Assembly: GCA_027422505.1 (NCBI GenBank)
Contig: JAPQWV010000745.1
Span: forward strand, 182,001 to 246,000
Reading direction: 5' to 3'
DNA: 64,000 bases
From: Craterostigma plantagineum
Lineage: Eukaryota > Streptophyta > Magnoliopsida > Lamiales > Linderniaceae
Below the pieces are notes generated by a model. The model was not told the DNA's origin and searched no databases. It saw nothing but the letters and a program-made list of their open reading frames with translations. A program made the translations under genes and the position numbers. Positions 41,132-52,933 of the stretch are shown here, one piece after another; position 1 is the stretch's first letter, and each line of letters starts with the position of its first letter.

Positions 41132-41415
41132 TTAGCTCTTCGTCGAACAGAGAGAACAGATAGAGGTGTCGACTGATTTTCCAGGCATTAATGGAGTTTC
41201 TACCTCTGAGCTCAGATGAGCTACATCTAGAATACCGTTGTCGGCATTTGAGTTCTCCATGCTCGGCCCAACCTCGTCGATCTGTTCAGGGCAGATCTTA
41301 CAGCATTAACTGTTGTTTGTAATAAGGAAGCTAAGGTTGTTGCTTGAGCACAGATTTGTTAGAGAACTAAGGAGAAAGTATAACTAACCTGAGCATCAAA
41401 CATGTTCGTGTACTT
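41132..41415 (-). pseudogene. 3'-terminal gene relic cut off by a repeat element
   Basis: Two exon-like pieces on the minus strand join with a good GT-AG border. An exon ending KYTNMFDAQ (to 41389) is followed by exon 41281-41132 starting IDEVGPSMENSNADNG, continuing ILDVAHLSSEVETPLMPGKS and ending at TAA. The amino-acid composition looks like a genuine protein tail, but I do not recognise the family. Upstream, coding potential ends within ~20 bases of an inverted-repeat element at 41432, and no further exons appear before 44 kb. I infer a truncated gene; an intact gene with very distant exons is a less likely alternative. Confidence 0.4.
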
Positions 41416-41431
41416 GATGTTCGTTCACACG

Positions 41432-42218
41432 CATGGTTCGCCGTCGCGGATGCAGACGACGATGCGGACACGAGCGATACGAATACGTTGCATTATCGCG
41501 GGGCGGTCGCGGGTGATACGCAATTTTTGTAAAAAAATTGTAAAATATATACATTTACTTGCAATTATACCATATAATATTTATAAAAATGTAAAAAACC
41601 CGTGATAAGACTATGTTCCACGAAGAGTGACGTTATGGGCGTTCCACTATATTTAATTGAAATATATAAAAAAATATATAAAACAAAATATTGGTTTGTA
41701 TTTTGACGCTTTACAATCAGATTAGATTCATTTATGTAATTAAGAAATTAAAAGTTTTAGAAAAATTAATATATTGATTTTGTTAAAAATATAGTGTATT
41801 TAAAGATATAAAATTAAAAAAGGTTGATTTTTCCTTAAAATAAAAAAGCAAAACCAATTTTTTATTTCAAATAAATTATTATTATAAAGCTAATCAAGAT
41901 TGGACTTTATCTTAATTTTTTTATATTATTAACTAGGCCCAAAAAGCCCAATGATGTTTTTAACTCTAATTAGAATTTCTTTTTTAATTATTCCACTATC
42001 GTCGTCTTCCTCACAGTCCAACACACATCAGAACTGAAAAATTTGGTCGTTCTTGAGGATATATCGGCCGTTAAGCCGAGATATCGGCCGCTACGTTCTC
42101 CCTCTTTCGGCCGGTACAAGTCTGTAACCGAGCCTACCTGTATCTGGGGTGCGGCGACCTCCGATCCCGCTCCGTCGCGGCCGATACGGCCGAGATATCG
42201 CCGCGACGGCGAACCATG
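41432..42218. mobile_element. Candidate DNA element bounded by 18-bp perfect inverted repeats
   Basis: The left end CATGGTTCGCCGTCGCGG (41432-41449) is mirrored exactly at 42201-42218. The flanking octamers TTCACACG and ATCACACA agree at 6 of 8 positions, perhaps a decayed hAT-like target duplication. The right third is GC-rich with repeated GATATCGGCCG palindromes; the middle is AT-rich. No transposase frame. Confidence 0.5.
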
Positions 42219-42277
42219 ATCACACAACTCTCCCAGGATTTTCGTCGAACAGGCAAAGGCGAGAGAGTCTCACACAT

Positions 42278-42660
42278 TTCGACGGGTGTCCCGTCGAAAA
42301 CAGAAAGTAAGAAAGATTAAGAATAATAAAAATGAAGAAAAAAGAGAAAAACAAATGAATAACATTAAAAAATACCGACGAGACCACCGTAGGAAATTCT
42401 GTCGAAAACCGAAAATAAAAAACGATATACGGAATTGAAAGAAAAATAAAATGATAAAAACATATTCCGTCGGAAACGTAAAAAAAGGGAAAAATAATAT
42501 TAGTACAAAAAGAAGACGAAAATGAAAATAAGCAAAAAATAAAAACATTATTCCGACGGAGGTTCTGTCGGAAAATCGAAAATATAAAACAAAATTCAGA
42601 ATTGAAAAACAAAAAACGATATAAACGTATTCCGACGGCAATTCCAAAGGAAATTAAAAA
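42278..42660. repeat. Rhythmic palindrome array (TTCCGTCGGAA type, ~88-bp period)
   Basis: Palindromic cores lie near 42278, 42376, 42464, 42551 and 42629. Examples are TTCGACGGG-TGT-CCCGTCGAA and ATTCCGTCGGAA. They are separated by A-rich spacers (GAAAAATAAAA types). Spacing falls from 98 to 78 bp. Subterminal arrays of CCGACGGA palindromes are a known property of plant CACTA-type transposons; no CACTA end was found here. Confidence 0.7.
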
Positions 42661-43625
42661 GGAAAAATAATATTAATTAAAAAAAGAAGACGAATATGGA
42701 AAATTAATAAAATAAAAATAAACTTAACAAAAAGAAGAATAAAAAAAGAAAAAAAACAAATAACTACACTTATATTACTAATGATCTTGTGCCTGTTATT
42801 TTTGCTTTCTGGATTTCTTCTACTATATTATGGTACTTGTCTTTGCTATAATCATATCAAGGGATGATAAACCGGTGTGAATATTATGATGTGAAATATA
42901 AGTGGTGTTAATAAAATAAGGGTTTAAAAACACTGAGCGAGGGACCAATGATTAATAAAGGGAGATTCCAATCAATAAAAATCAAATAATTAGAGTATGT
43001 ATTTACAACATTTTATTATTTCATGATTCCTTTACAAATTGAGTTTATAGCTTAAATTAAAAGTACTCCACAAAGTATCGTGCCTGAAATATGAATATTC
43101 ATTAAATGTAGGACGCATCATCAACATATAAAGTAGTTATCCATAAATTCATTGCCCGTATTGACTATTCGATTCTTTGATATTATGATTATTCCTATTA
43201 AATTCCGTGCATGTGCTGCGAATTACAATCACACAAATTAAATTGCGGTTCCTTTCACCTTTTAGGTCTTAGTATTAACGAAAAGAAAGAGTAATAATCT
43301 TGATGTAATAATGTACGCACATGCATACTACGCTACTGTAAGGAATGAACTAATAATGGTTGCCAACTAAGGGTTCAAATTAAGAAATGAAATGAAGTAT
43401 TTGGGACAAGTTGCTCGTCACCACATGTATGCTTGTTGATATTCTTGTTTTCGACATTTTTGGCGGTATGCATCACGAAAGATGTGATTTGTATCGTGAA
43501 TTATTAAATGTCAAATCATATAAAACGCCAATCGAATAAGCGGCTTTAGACTCGGTCCAACATATAAATCTATTAAAATTGAAAGAGTACTCCGTAAAAC
43601 CAATCCCTAATATTAGGAGAATACC

Positions 43626-43674
<49 letters not shown>

Positions 43675-44648
43675 CATACTAGCTTCACGAGCTTGAATTA
43701 GTCGATGTGGGACGAAATTCACTTTTATAATCTCAATAAGCCCCTCACGTGTGGCATGACTGACCTACCGCGTGGAAGGTGACGATGGACGGAAATTTGC
43801 TTTGATACCATATTAGAAATGAGGGTCCTTAATAATAGAGTATAATAGAGGATGGGTCCTATGCTCGTCGCTGGAGGCCAATCGAAATCGTTTTCTTGAT
43901 GTTTATAAGTTTCCTTAGTCGGCAGCCGACGACTTGGTCAAAAGGAAACATATAAGAAAAGTTTTTTTCTCTAATGATCGAAGTCTCACTCAATCTTTGT
44001 CATAAAAGGATTTTCCAACGTGATTTTAATTTAGTTCTTGAGATTACTCAAGTCCCAATCTATGACGAGATTTTACAGCTAACATGCGCCACCACGAAGG
44101 TCTCCAATGTTAATCATTGCAATGCTTACACTACTACGAATTATCAAAGATTTTTCCCCATTACACCATACACTATACTATATATCATCACACTTCACCT
44201 TCCCATATCACGCAATTCTTCCCCAATACTTGTAATAAAATCTGCAACAAAAACCATAAATAGTAAGCCCCATCTGTCGTGTGTGGTTGCGGCCGTTGAA
44301 GAGTTGCCATTCGCCATTAATGCACATCCTTTGTCTCTTCAATTTTTATAGTTTTTTCTGTTATTTCAGCAGCGAAAGAAAGATCTCAGCTTTTATTACA
44401 CACACACCACAACACAAAGTCTACCCATTCACACTCGGACGCAGACAGACAATGAATAGCCAAGAACCCGTGATTCTTCGAGGTATGTATGTCTTACAGA
44501 TCAACAGAGAACTGAGAGAAGTAACAAGATAGTGTCTTTTCGATTTAGTACAGCATTTTCGTCATCGTCTACCTTTCGTATTGATGAATATCTGTACCTT
44601 GGAATTGTTACTACTTATGCAGATGAACTTTAACCTTCATGGACTTAA
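42661..44648. other. Intergenic, repeat-rich, upstream of the LRR kinase
   Basis: No exon is recognisable in about 2 kb. It contains a TA microsatellite. Next to it at 43680-43830 is a block with GATGTGGGACGAAATTC and GCTTTGATACCATATTAG, wording I recognise from dispersed repeats in many dicot genomes (likely a retroelement fragment). The last ~250 bases are probably leader for the receptor-kinase gene. Confidence 0.4.
43630..43668. repeat. TA dinucleotide microsatellite
   Basis: About 19 uninterrupted TA units, followed by TACATATACATA. Likely length-polymorphic. Confidence 0.95.
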
Positions 44649-44675
44649 ATGATTTCACCGTCGATGCCCTCTTCC

Positions 44676-47562
44676 ATGGAAGCATCCTTCAAGATTTTTG
44701 TCATCTTCTTCGTATTCTTGTTTCTCAACTCTGTCTCGGGCCAGCAAATTCTGGGTCTTAGTTCTTCTGCCGAGCGACGAGCTTTGCTCGAACTAAGATC
44801 TTCACTTGGAATCTCAGCCAAAGACTGGCATAAGAGGGCTAATCCTTGTCTGAACTGGGCAGGAATAGAGTGCAGAAATGGTCGTGTAGTAGGGATAAAC
44901 CTGTCGGGGAGGAGAAGGAATCGCATTTCAAAGCTCAATCCACGGTTTTCTGTCGATTCTCTGTCTAGTTTTACTTTCCTATCGAAGCTGAATTCATCTG
45001 GGTTTTCGCTTCCCGGGCAGATTCCCGAATTTTTCGGGCAGAAGTTGAAGAATCTCGAAGTCCTCGATCTCAGGTCTAGTTCGGTTAACGGTTCAATCCC
45101 ACCATCGCTTGGAAGTTTGAACAAGCTTATCTCATTGTACTTATCAGATAACTCCATTGCTGGTGTTATTCCACCATCATTAGGGAGTTTATCTTCTTTA
45201 TCAGTTCTTGATCTTTCTCAGAATCTCCTTACAGGGCAGATTCCTATTACACTATCGAACCTCGAAAACCTCACTGTTCTTGATCTGTCTTCAAACTACC
45301 TATCTGGGCCAATCCCAATCGGTCTCAGTTCGATTTCTCGCCTCAGACGTTTGAATTTGAGCAGTAATAGCTTGAGTTCGACAATCCCATCTCTGCTTGG
45401 TAACCTCTCAAACTTAACAGAGCTCGATCTTGGATCGAATTCTCTCTTCGGCTTATTGCCCGAAGAACTCAGAGGTTTGAAGAGTTTAAGGAAAATGCTG
45501 ATAGGAAACAACGAGCTCGAAGGTTCGCTCTTCAACGCCATATTCGAGGATCTGTCGAGCTTGGAATACTTAGTAGTCGCAAGGAATAACTTCATAGGCA
45601 CTCTCCCTAATGCAGTTGGGAACCTTTCGAGCTTGAAATACTTGGACGTTTCTTACAATAACCTCACTGGGACATTGCCGAGCTTTAGCAACCTCTCCAA
45701 CGTTACCAACGTATTATCCTTAAACTTTTCGAACAATCTGTTCTATGGAAACTTAATTCCTGGGATTGGGAGATTCAACGCAGTCGACTTGAGCAGCAAC
45801 TACTTCGAAGGGTTGCCCCCGAATAACACCATAGCTTCAAACAACTGCTTTTTCGGGGAAGACAATCAGCGAGATTTTAAAAACTGCTGCGAATTTTACT
45901 CAGACAAAGGGGTGGAATACGGTAATAAAACGACCTGCAATCTGCTCGAGCCTCCATTGTTCGAAACGCTCGGCAAGAAGAGAAACAAGCTGCCCTATAT
46001 CATGATTGGAATCTTCGGCGGGCTGGGACTGATCATCGTCGTAGTAGCAGCTTTGTTGTTGCTTCGAAAGGCCTGCAATTTTAGGACAGCTCAAAGAAGG
46101 CGTGGCAACGATGGGGCCCACGGAGGTGCCACCCTGGACCCGCCCAGCCTAGGGAAGTCGTTCAAGTACGAACAAATGCTTCTAGCGACGGGAAACTTTG
46201 GCGACGAAAACCTCATAAAGCGTGGACATTCTGGCGATTTGTATCGCGGGGTTTTAGAAAATGGGCTCGCCGTAGTTGTGAAAAGAGTCGATCTGCGTGC
46301 GATCAAGAGAGAACTGTGGACGGCTGAGATCGATCTATACAGTAGAGTGGCTCATCCGAGGCTGGTCCCACTCGTGGGGCACTGTTTGGACAGGGAAACA
46401 GAGAAGGTCTTAGTTTATAAGTACATGTCGAACGGAGATTTGTCTAATGTTTGCATGAGATTAGAAGTAAACAAGGCAATGACGAAGGAAAGTCTATGGA
46501 TTGGATCACGAGGCTGAAGATCGCCATCGATACAGCCAAGGCGTTGTCTTTCTTACACCATGAATGCAATCCCCCTATCGTCCATAGGTACGCCTTGTTC
46601 CTTCCTCACATTGTCGTCTTAAAGCACGCAACTTTCTGTTAAAACTGAGTCTTGTCTGAATGAGTGTGTTGTTCTTGACTTGAAGAGATGTTCGAGCTAG
46701 CAGCATATTGCTCGACGAAAAATACGAAGTCGGGCTGGGTAGCTTGAGCGAAGCTTGTTCGCAGTAAGTTCTTGAAATCTTGAACCATGCTCTGTTCCAT
46801 ATGTTCGCTTCGATTTTCAAACATTTGCCTAAAGACGTCCTTTTCTTTCTTCTTGATGTAATGTAGGACATCAGCAAGAAGACATCCTACTTCTGGTAAT
46901 AACCAAGAACCAAGAATTCCCATGAATTTCGTTCAAAACCAAATATCATCAGTTATTACATGCTATTGTCCCTCCCAGGACCATCGTCATCTTCTCCTTC
47001 AACGAACTGCGCTTACGATGTCTACTGCTTCGGCAAAATCCTGCTCGAACTGGTGACCGGGAAGATGGGGCCCACCGCCGATTCAGAGAAGGAGGAGCTC
47101 GAGCAAAACGTATTGTTGCCTTCCATAGACATCCACGAAAAGGAGCTCATACTCAGAATCGTGGACAAGTCGCTGATCATAGACGACGACGACCTTCTAG
47201 AAGAGGTGTGGGCGGTGTCGATCGTGGCCAAGTCTTGCCTGAACCCTAAGGCGACGCGGCGGCCGTCGATGAGGCACGTGGTGAGGGCTCTGGAGAATCC
47301 GTTCAAGGTGGTGAGGGGGGAAAACTTCAGCTCGTCGAGGCAGTCGCTGGCGTTGGCCTTCTTTGGGAGTTGGAACAGGAGCTCGTCGGACGGTGGTTCC
47401 AGCCGGGAGATCATCATCGGTGGTCTGAGGAAGTCGGGGAGCGGCGGCGGCGGAGGAGGGAACGAGCCGGCGCATAAGAGGTCGTCGAGCGATGTTTTTC
47501 CCGAGCCTAACGTGGGTGATGATGAGAAGCGAGAAGAAGACGGCGGCGGCGGCGCAGATTGA
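44676..47562 (+). CDS. LRR receptor-like pseudokinase (At2g16250-type), one frameshift
   Basis: Plasma-membrane receptor. Exons: 44676-46587, 46686-46763, 46867-46895 and 46979-47562. A signal peptide ([15 protein letters not shown]) precedes about ten LRRs in residues 110-390 (for example [20 protein letters not shown]). The transmembrane helix is [22 protein letters not shown]. The kinase-like domain has a degenerate Gly loop ([11 protein letters not shown]), Lys in [22 protein letters not shown] in place of DFG, and [13 protein letters not shown] subdomain IX ([18 protein letters not shown]). Loss of DFG indicates a pseudokinase, as in the Arabidopsis relative. At 46450-46452 the frame slips: one extra T after GT would join ...GDLSNV to [15 protein letters not shown] and make the model 2604 nt (867 aa). 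ATG 44649 would add nine residues. Confidence 0.88.
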
Positions 47563-47755
47563 TGACGATCGATTGATGATGAATTGTAAATGTGTGTACA
47601 GAGGAAAAAAAAAGGTGGAATTTAATGGAATTGCTTATATTTCTCTGCGAAGCGAATAAATGCTTGCTCTGTTTTCGAATAGGAATAGCCAGTAAATGAA
47701 GGAAACTGAAACGAACTACGGTCTATTATTATCCTGAATAAAAATCACGAAAAAT

Positions 47756-47828
47756 GGGGATGTAGCTCAAATGGTAGAGCGCTCGCTTTGCATGCGAGAG
47801 GCACGGGGTTCGATCCCCCGCATCTCCA
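47756..47828 (+). tRNA. tRNA-Ala (anticodon TGC)
   Basis: 73 nt. Acceptor GGGGATG pairs with CATCTCC (one G-T pair) and the discriminator is A. D arm GCTC...GAGC, anticodon arm CTCGC-TTTGCAT-GCGAG with TGC anticodon, T arm CGGGG-TTCGATC-CCCCG. No intron. It lies just 3' of the receptor gene on the same strand. Confidence 0.97.
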
Positions 47829-48124
47829 ATCAATTTTTAATAATTATTTCTTTTAACTGAGTTAATTAACTCACTCTCTCTCATCTCATCTGCCGAAAAA
47901 ATTCGAAACGAACTGATGATATAAAATGGCTCCTATAAATTGTGAAAGTATTTTAAGATATAATCAAATCACGTAAGCGATTTCAGCAGAGTTATATCCG
48001 AGGAGCAGAATCTTCTTTATTGCTACAACAAACACCTTTGCAAGTTTCTATCCTCTACTATTACAGATTCCTTGTTCTCTTCCTCGTTTTCTAAGCCCTT
48101 ATCTCTTTCCCTTCACAATAACAT

Positions 48125-49500
48125 TCAGCAACTCCTCGGCGAACCACGCGCCTGCACAAGATACAACCGCGCGCACGGCGTCCCGTCCTCGGGATTCGTC
48201 CTAACCGTCCTCGGCAATCCCCTCAGCCTATGAAACAAACTCAAAGGATCATCCAACAACCCGAAATTAGCATCCTCGTCGCCGACCTGCGAAAGCCCGA
48301 CCCCGAAAACCCCATCGACTTCAGCAGCTCGTCGGGCCAATCGCAGTGGAAGTGAAACGTCGAGCCGCCGCCCTTCGACGCAGCCGTCGCCTGCTCGTTC
48401 ATGAAGTCGGCCAGCAACACCGTGTGTGCAGCGCTGCACTTGTCGGCGATTTCCTCGAGCACCTTCAGCGTGCGGCGGTCGGGGAGGTAGTAGACGATCC
48501 CTTCCAGGACCCAAACCGTGCTCTTCCTCGGGTCGAACCCGTACCGCTCGAGCCTCTCGAGCCAGTCGTCGGAGGTTAGGTCCGCCGACACCCTGCTTAG
48601 GGATTTCGCCCTCATCGACGGGCGGTGGCGTTCGTCGCTGGAATTTGCGGCGGCGTCGAGGATGCTCGCCTTCGCTTCGAGGACCTCGGGAAAATCGACT
48701 TCGAAGACGCTGCTTTCCTTCAGGCAGTCTAGCCTGTAGGCCCTTGCGTCCATTCCTGAAGGAGTTAATTATTTTTAGTCCTGTATCTAAGGTAAGGGAT
48801 GGCATTATAAAGACAGTAACTTAAAAAAAAATAAAAAAATTAGGGACAGTATATGCTGGAACCCTAAATTTTTGTACTGATATCGCTTACTTTTGAAAGT
48901 TACTGTCTGTATAATGTCATTCCATAAACTTGATGGAGCCCTAAAATTTGAAGAGTATAACGTTCCTAAGTTGCTTAACTTTGAAAGTTACTGCACGTAT
49001 AGCGTCACACCCTAAATCCACCGTCACTATTTTTATTGACGCTATGCTGTTTCGATCAAAAGGCTCGGCATTTTATCGGGACAGGCAAGAAAAGTACCTG
49101 CGCCGAGAAGGACGACTTGGGATCCTCCTCCGTTGCCTTGGAAAGAGCTGAGGGCGGCTTCGATCTTCGAGTCGAACCACAGCGTTCGAACGGCGAGGAG
49201 CACCCCCGAGATTTCCCTCGCATTGTTCAGCTTGTCTTTCTTTATCTTTTCGTAGATGCTCTTAAGGTACGCCTCGCCGGCGAACAGCTCGGCCAAGGGA
49301 TCGTGGATGACGTGGCTCCACAACGCCCGGCCGGCGGCCGTCTGGCACGCCGACCTCCTCAGAGAATCCCACTCGCTTTCGATGGCTGAGTGGATATCCT
49401 TCACCGTCCCGTCCCTCAGCAGCAAGTCGGGGATTACCAACTCCGGCCAGTGATTGTTGTTCTCTTCCGACGAAATGCCGTTTTCATGATTCGAAGACAT
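48125..49500 (-). CDS. SAM-dependent methyltransferase, leucine carboxyl methyltransferase-like family, one frameshift
   Basis: Exons 49500-49098 and 48755-48125 (normal GT-AG border inside VVLLGAGMDARAYRL). Features: TAAGRALWSHVIHDPLAE near the N-terminus; the SAM-binding glycine motif LGAGMDARAYRL; FEVDFPEVLEAK; and WVLEGIVYYLPDRRTLKVL with LLADFMNE, typical of the LCM/PPM1-like plant O-methyltransferase family. The natural substrate is unknown. The frame breaks at a four-C run (48301-48304): upstream it reads ...LLKSMGFSG, and after a one-base shift it continues VGLSQVGDEDANFGLLDDPLSLF to YLVQARGSPRSC. One more base gives 1035 nt (344 aa). GC content is much higher than in the flanks. ATG 49530 would add ten residues. 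Confidence 0.83.
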
Positions 49501-50036
49501 GATTGCGTAACTGAAGGGAAGAGAAGACAAGACAAGAGAAGAAGTGATGGATCATAGCTAGCAGCATTATATAGTACAAAAGAAAAAGGTATGGATAAGA
49601 AGAAAGAGAGCCACACAGAAAACTTACGCTGGGAAAAAGAAGCATTTAAGTGTAAGCATATATCCAAAGACCAAACCTGTGTGTGTTTTTTGTCCCCTGT
49701 TTCAAGTGGCAAAGAGAAGGTAATGAGAGAGTCCACGACTACCACCTATTTATAACCATCCCTTTTCTTACATAAGCAGGCTAAGCTCCTTGTCCTTTTG
49801 TCCTACCTACCTACCTCATATTTCTAGTTCATCAATTTGCAACCATATGCTCGCTAAAAAAAACTCAACTTTACGACATGCCGTCTTTGTCCAAATTACA
49901 ATCCAAAGCGCACGAAATCTCCCGCGACAGATATGCCGATCAAGAAAAACAAATTATATCGAATCGTCATTTCCACCGTCGAAGGACACGAATTCGACAG
50001 TTCAAAGATAAACAAACAAACATTATTCTTAAAAGT
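49501..50036. other. Intergenic between methyltransferase and PPR genes
   Basis: Promoter and leader of the methyltransferase gene and 3' flank of the PPR gene. A plus-strand open frame entering the PPR gene (49878-50474) is antisense shadow. Confidence 0.4.
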
Positions 50037-52420
50037 CTAATGGTTTCTCCTAAACCCCCATGGCTTGAGTGTCTTATGTTTCTCGACAGCTTGGGAAGCC
50101 ATCATGGCAATCTTAGGCCCATCAGACAGAGCAAAGCCCCGAGCCTCCATCGAGCCACGCAACCTCTGAGCATCTTCCACGAACCCACCTGCAATAAGCG
50201 AGCTTATGACCCTCTCAAACTGATCGTGGGCCAAAAGCTCGCTCTTAGACTCCAAGACTCCCAAGGCCTGAAGAGCTTTCTTCTCATCCCCGTTCCTCGA
50301 GTACATTTCGCAAAGGCTTACGTGGATTTCAAACGGCGGAGATTCGCCGAGCTCAGCGATCTTATCCACAATCTGCTCTGCTTCGTCGAAAAGCTTCATT
50401 TTGACCAACCAATCGACAAGAACAGTATAAGTAGCAACCCCAGGCTCCAAGCCATCCTTTTCGAGCTCCAATAGAAAGTTCAAAGCCTTGTCCAAATGGT
50501 TTTTCTTGCCATAGGCAGCAATCATTGAGGCTATGCATTTGTCTTCGGGCTTGTGGCCGAGTTTAAGGATGTGATCGAAGTATTCCCTGGCAGTGTCGGG
50601 CTTATTTGCCTGGCCATAGGCTTCGACCATTAGAGTGCACGATTCTGGGCTTGGCTGATAGCCCGCGAACTGCATGTTGGTGAACATTCGCTCGGCGGCT
50701 GTGGCGTCGCCGCGGTGGGCGAAAGATCGAAGCAAGGCCATGTATATCTCCTTGGTTGGCTTTGCGTCCCTATTGTCCATTTCTTTCAGTACACTGCTGG
50801 CCAGCTCAGGTTTTCCGGCGCCTACGTAGGCCATTATCATCGAGTTGTAGACCTTTAGGTCTGGTTGGTACCCGAATGAACTCAGTCTTTCGAATGCTTC
50901 TTTTGCCCGGTCAAGATTTCCTGATTTGCAGTACATGTGGACCAAAACTGTTAGTGCAATGGCGTCGGGAACGATTCCTTTTTCGTTCATAGCGTTTAGA
51001 ATATTTTCAGCGTCGACAATTCGGTTTTCTGTGGCGAGGTCAGCGATTAGCTTTGAATAGTCGCGAACATTCGCTTGGAAGGACTCCTCGCCGAGCGCAA
51101 GCTCTGAGATCTGAAAGAACATAAGAAATCGAACGTCATGGGCATGTTTTGAGTGATTATCAGTAAAAAAGCGGGGGACTCCTACCTACAGATGAAGCTC
51201 AATTATACATAAAAATAAAATAGCGACAATGCAATCTATCATAAAGAAAAGTTGCAAAAGAGAATCAGAACCACCTTAAAGAATAGAGGAGAATTGCGTT
51301 CCTTCACTCTATCAAGCAGAGTAATCCAATCAATTCGGCGGGGTTCAACAAGTGCTTTCCAATTGCCCAAGAGTGGCGAAGGATCTTCACCTTCTTGTAG
51401 TGAGAGGATGCTATCAGTGACAAGTTTGGACTTTCCAGACATCACTTTTGCTTCTTGGGCCCACATTGTTTCACTACCTTCGTCAATTTTACGAGCCACC
51501 TCAGCCCACTTCTGGCTAGACAAATCAAGTCCATATATTTTGTAATTAATCTTCCCATGCCTTTTAGGCAGAGAGACTGTCTTTTGCTCCACAGCATCCC
51601 CTGAACCGACGACTTCGTTTCCTGACACTTCAATTTCCTGAGGTTCTCTTTTGTCTTCTTCCACTTTGCCAACCCTTTCTAAACTTTCATAAAACTCACT
51701 TTCCTCCATTTTCTCTCGAGCCCATTTGAACCTGAGCTCTCTCAGCATATCCCCACGAATCCCAATTTCTCCAGCGAATCTGTACTTCTCCTTCACTTCC
51801 TCGTGCTGAAGAAAACTCTTCATTTTCTCTTTCTTCTTCTCCTTCTCCATGTCTTTGAGCACTAGATTGCTCACCTCCCACACCGTTAGCCACAAATCTT
51901 CACTCAAATCCTGCGAAGGTGTTGACGCATTTTCCCCCATTATTTGATCAAGACCGCCCTTTTCTACCTCAGCCACGACTTTCTCGACAATAATCAAGAG
52001 CATCTGGTTAATGATGTCCTTGTCACAATCCGTATAGGCCACTCGGAGCCTTTTCCTCATGATCCAAACAAATCTCGACAGGAAATCGTTCATGGTCTCA
52101 TCATTTTCAGAATCCGATTCAACATCATTTGTCACATGATTACCATAAACGTTCTGAGAAGCATGGATGTACCTCGCAAGAGTTTGACGAGCTGTTGGAA
52201 ATCGATCGCTGCATGAAAATGTCGAACCACTACAGTTTCCCAATCGACTGAGCTGCCACGGAGATGCAGGCGGGGCGGTTGTTGCTATGCATCTGTAACA
52301 CGAACCTCGCAAAGGCAAAAGACTAGCATTGAGCTTCGATAAGCTGGAAACTGTTCGTCTGCTGAGAAAGCGCCCAGAATTCATCCCCAATCTCTCTGAG
52401 AAACGTCGCAGCAAGAGCAA
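50037..52420 (-). CDS. NFD5: Pentatricopeptide repeat protein, NFD5-like (At1g19520-type)
   Basis: Exons 52420-51275 and 51110-50037 give 2220 nt (739 aa). The N-terminus is Arg/Ser-rich and lacks acidic residues, consistent with a mitochondrial presequence (MLLLRRFSERLG; an alternative ATG lies at residue 13). A long unique region (about residues 100-380) is highly charged, with the Glu/Lys stretch DMEKEKKKEKMK. The C-terminal half has about ten P-class PPR motifs (for example GIVPDAIALTVLVHMYCKSG and GYQPSPESCTLMVEAYGQAN), with no E, DYW or SMR tail. P-class PPRs bind organellar RNA. NFD5 in Arabidopsis is linked to karyogamy; orthology here rests on overall layout. Confidence 0.88.
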
Positions 52421-52933
52421 TTAACCCAACTAACAGCTAATACGAACAGTTAGGGTTTTTGAGCTGTCAGACTTAAAAGGAAATACTTTACCTGCAGACC
52501 ACAGACAGATTGAACGATTCAAATCATTTATACAACCCATAACGAGCTCAGCAAAAAACGAGCAAGCAACAAACCACAAAATTACGGAGAGACAAAATTA
52601 ATAATATAAGCAACCAAAAGGTCATTACCCAACAATTGAAAGAAGCTATGAAGACGATATATTACCCAGCTGAGTCCTACTGAGTGACCGAATATCGTCG
52701 AAACCTTAAAACCCTATTAGAAACTTGCCAACGGACCCCCAACTGTGTTTTGTATTTTATTAGAAAATAGATATTGTTAATTAGATAATAAATAAAAGAA
52801 AAAGTTGTTAGTTAGATAAATCTCTTATTGGGCCCACATGGGCCATTTGGGCTATCATTTTATTACAACAAAGGCCTCTTCTCTTACCAAAACTGCAACT
52901 ACTACAAAAAAAGTACAATACAGCAATTAATTA
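52421..52933. other. Intergenic between PPR and At1g01500-like genes
   Basis: Leader and promoter of the PPR gene (a 5'-UTR intron is possible) and 3' flank of the next gene. No other feature. Confidence 0.4.

Noticed and set aside
48426..48824. Arg-rich plus-strand frame
   Set aside because: GC-rich antisense shadow of the methyltransferase exon.
49878..50474. 198-codon plus-strand frame
   Set aside because: Antisense to the PPR gene, whose repeats are clear on the minus strand.
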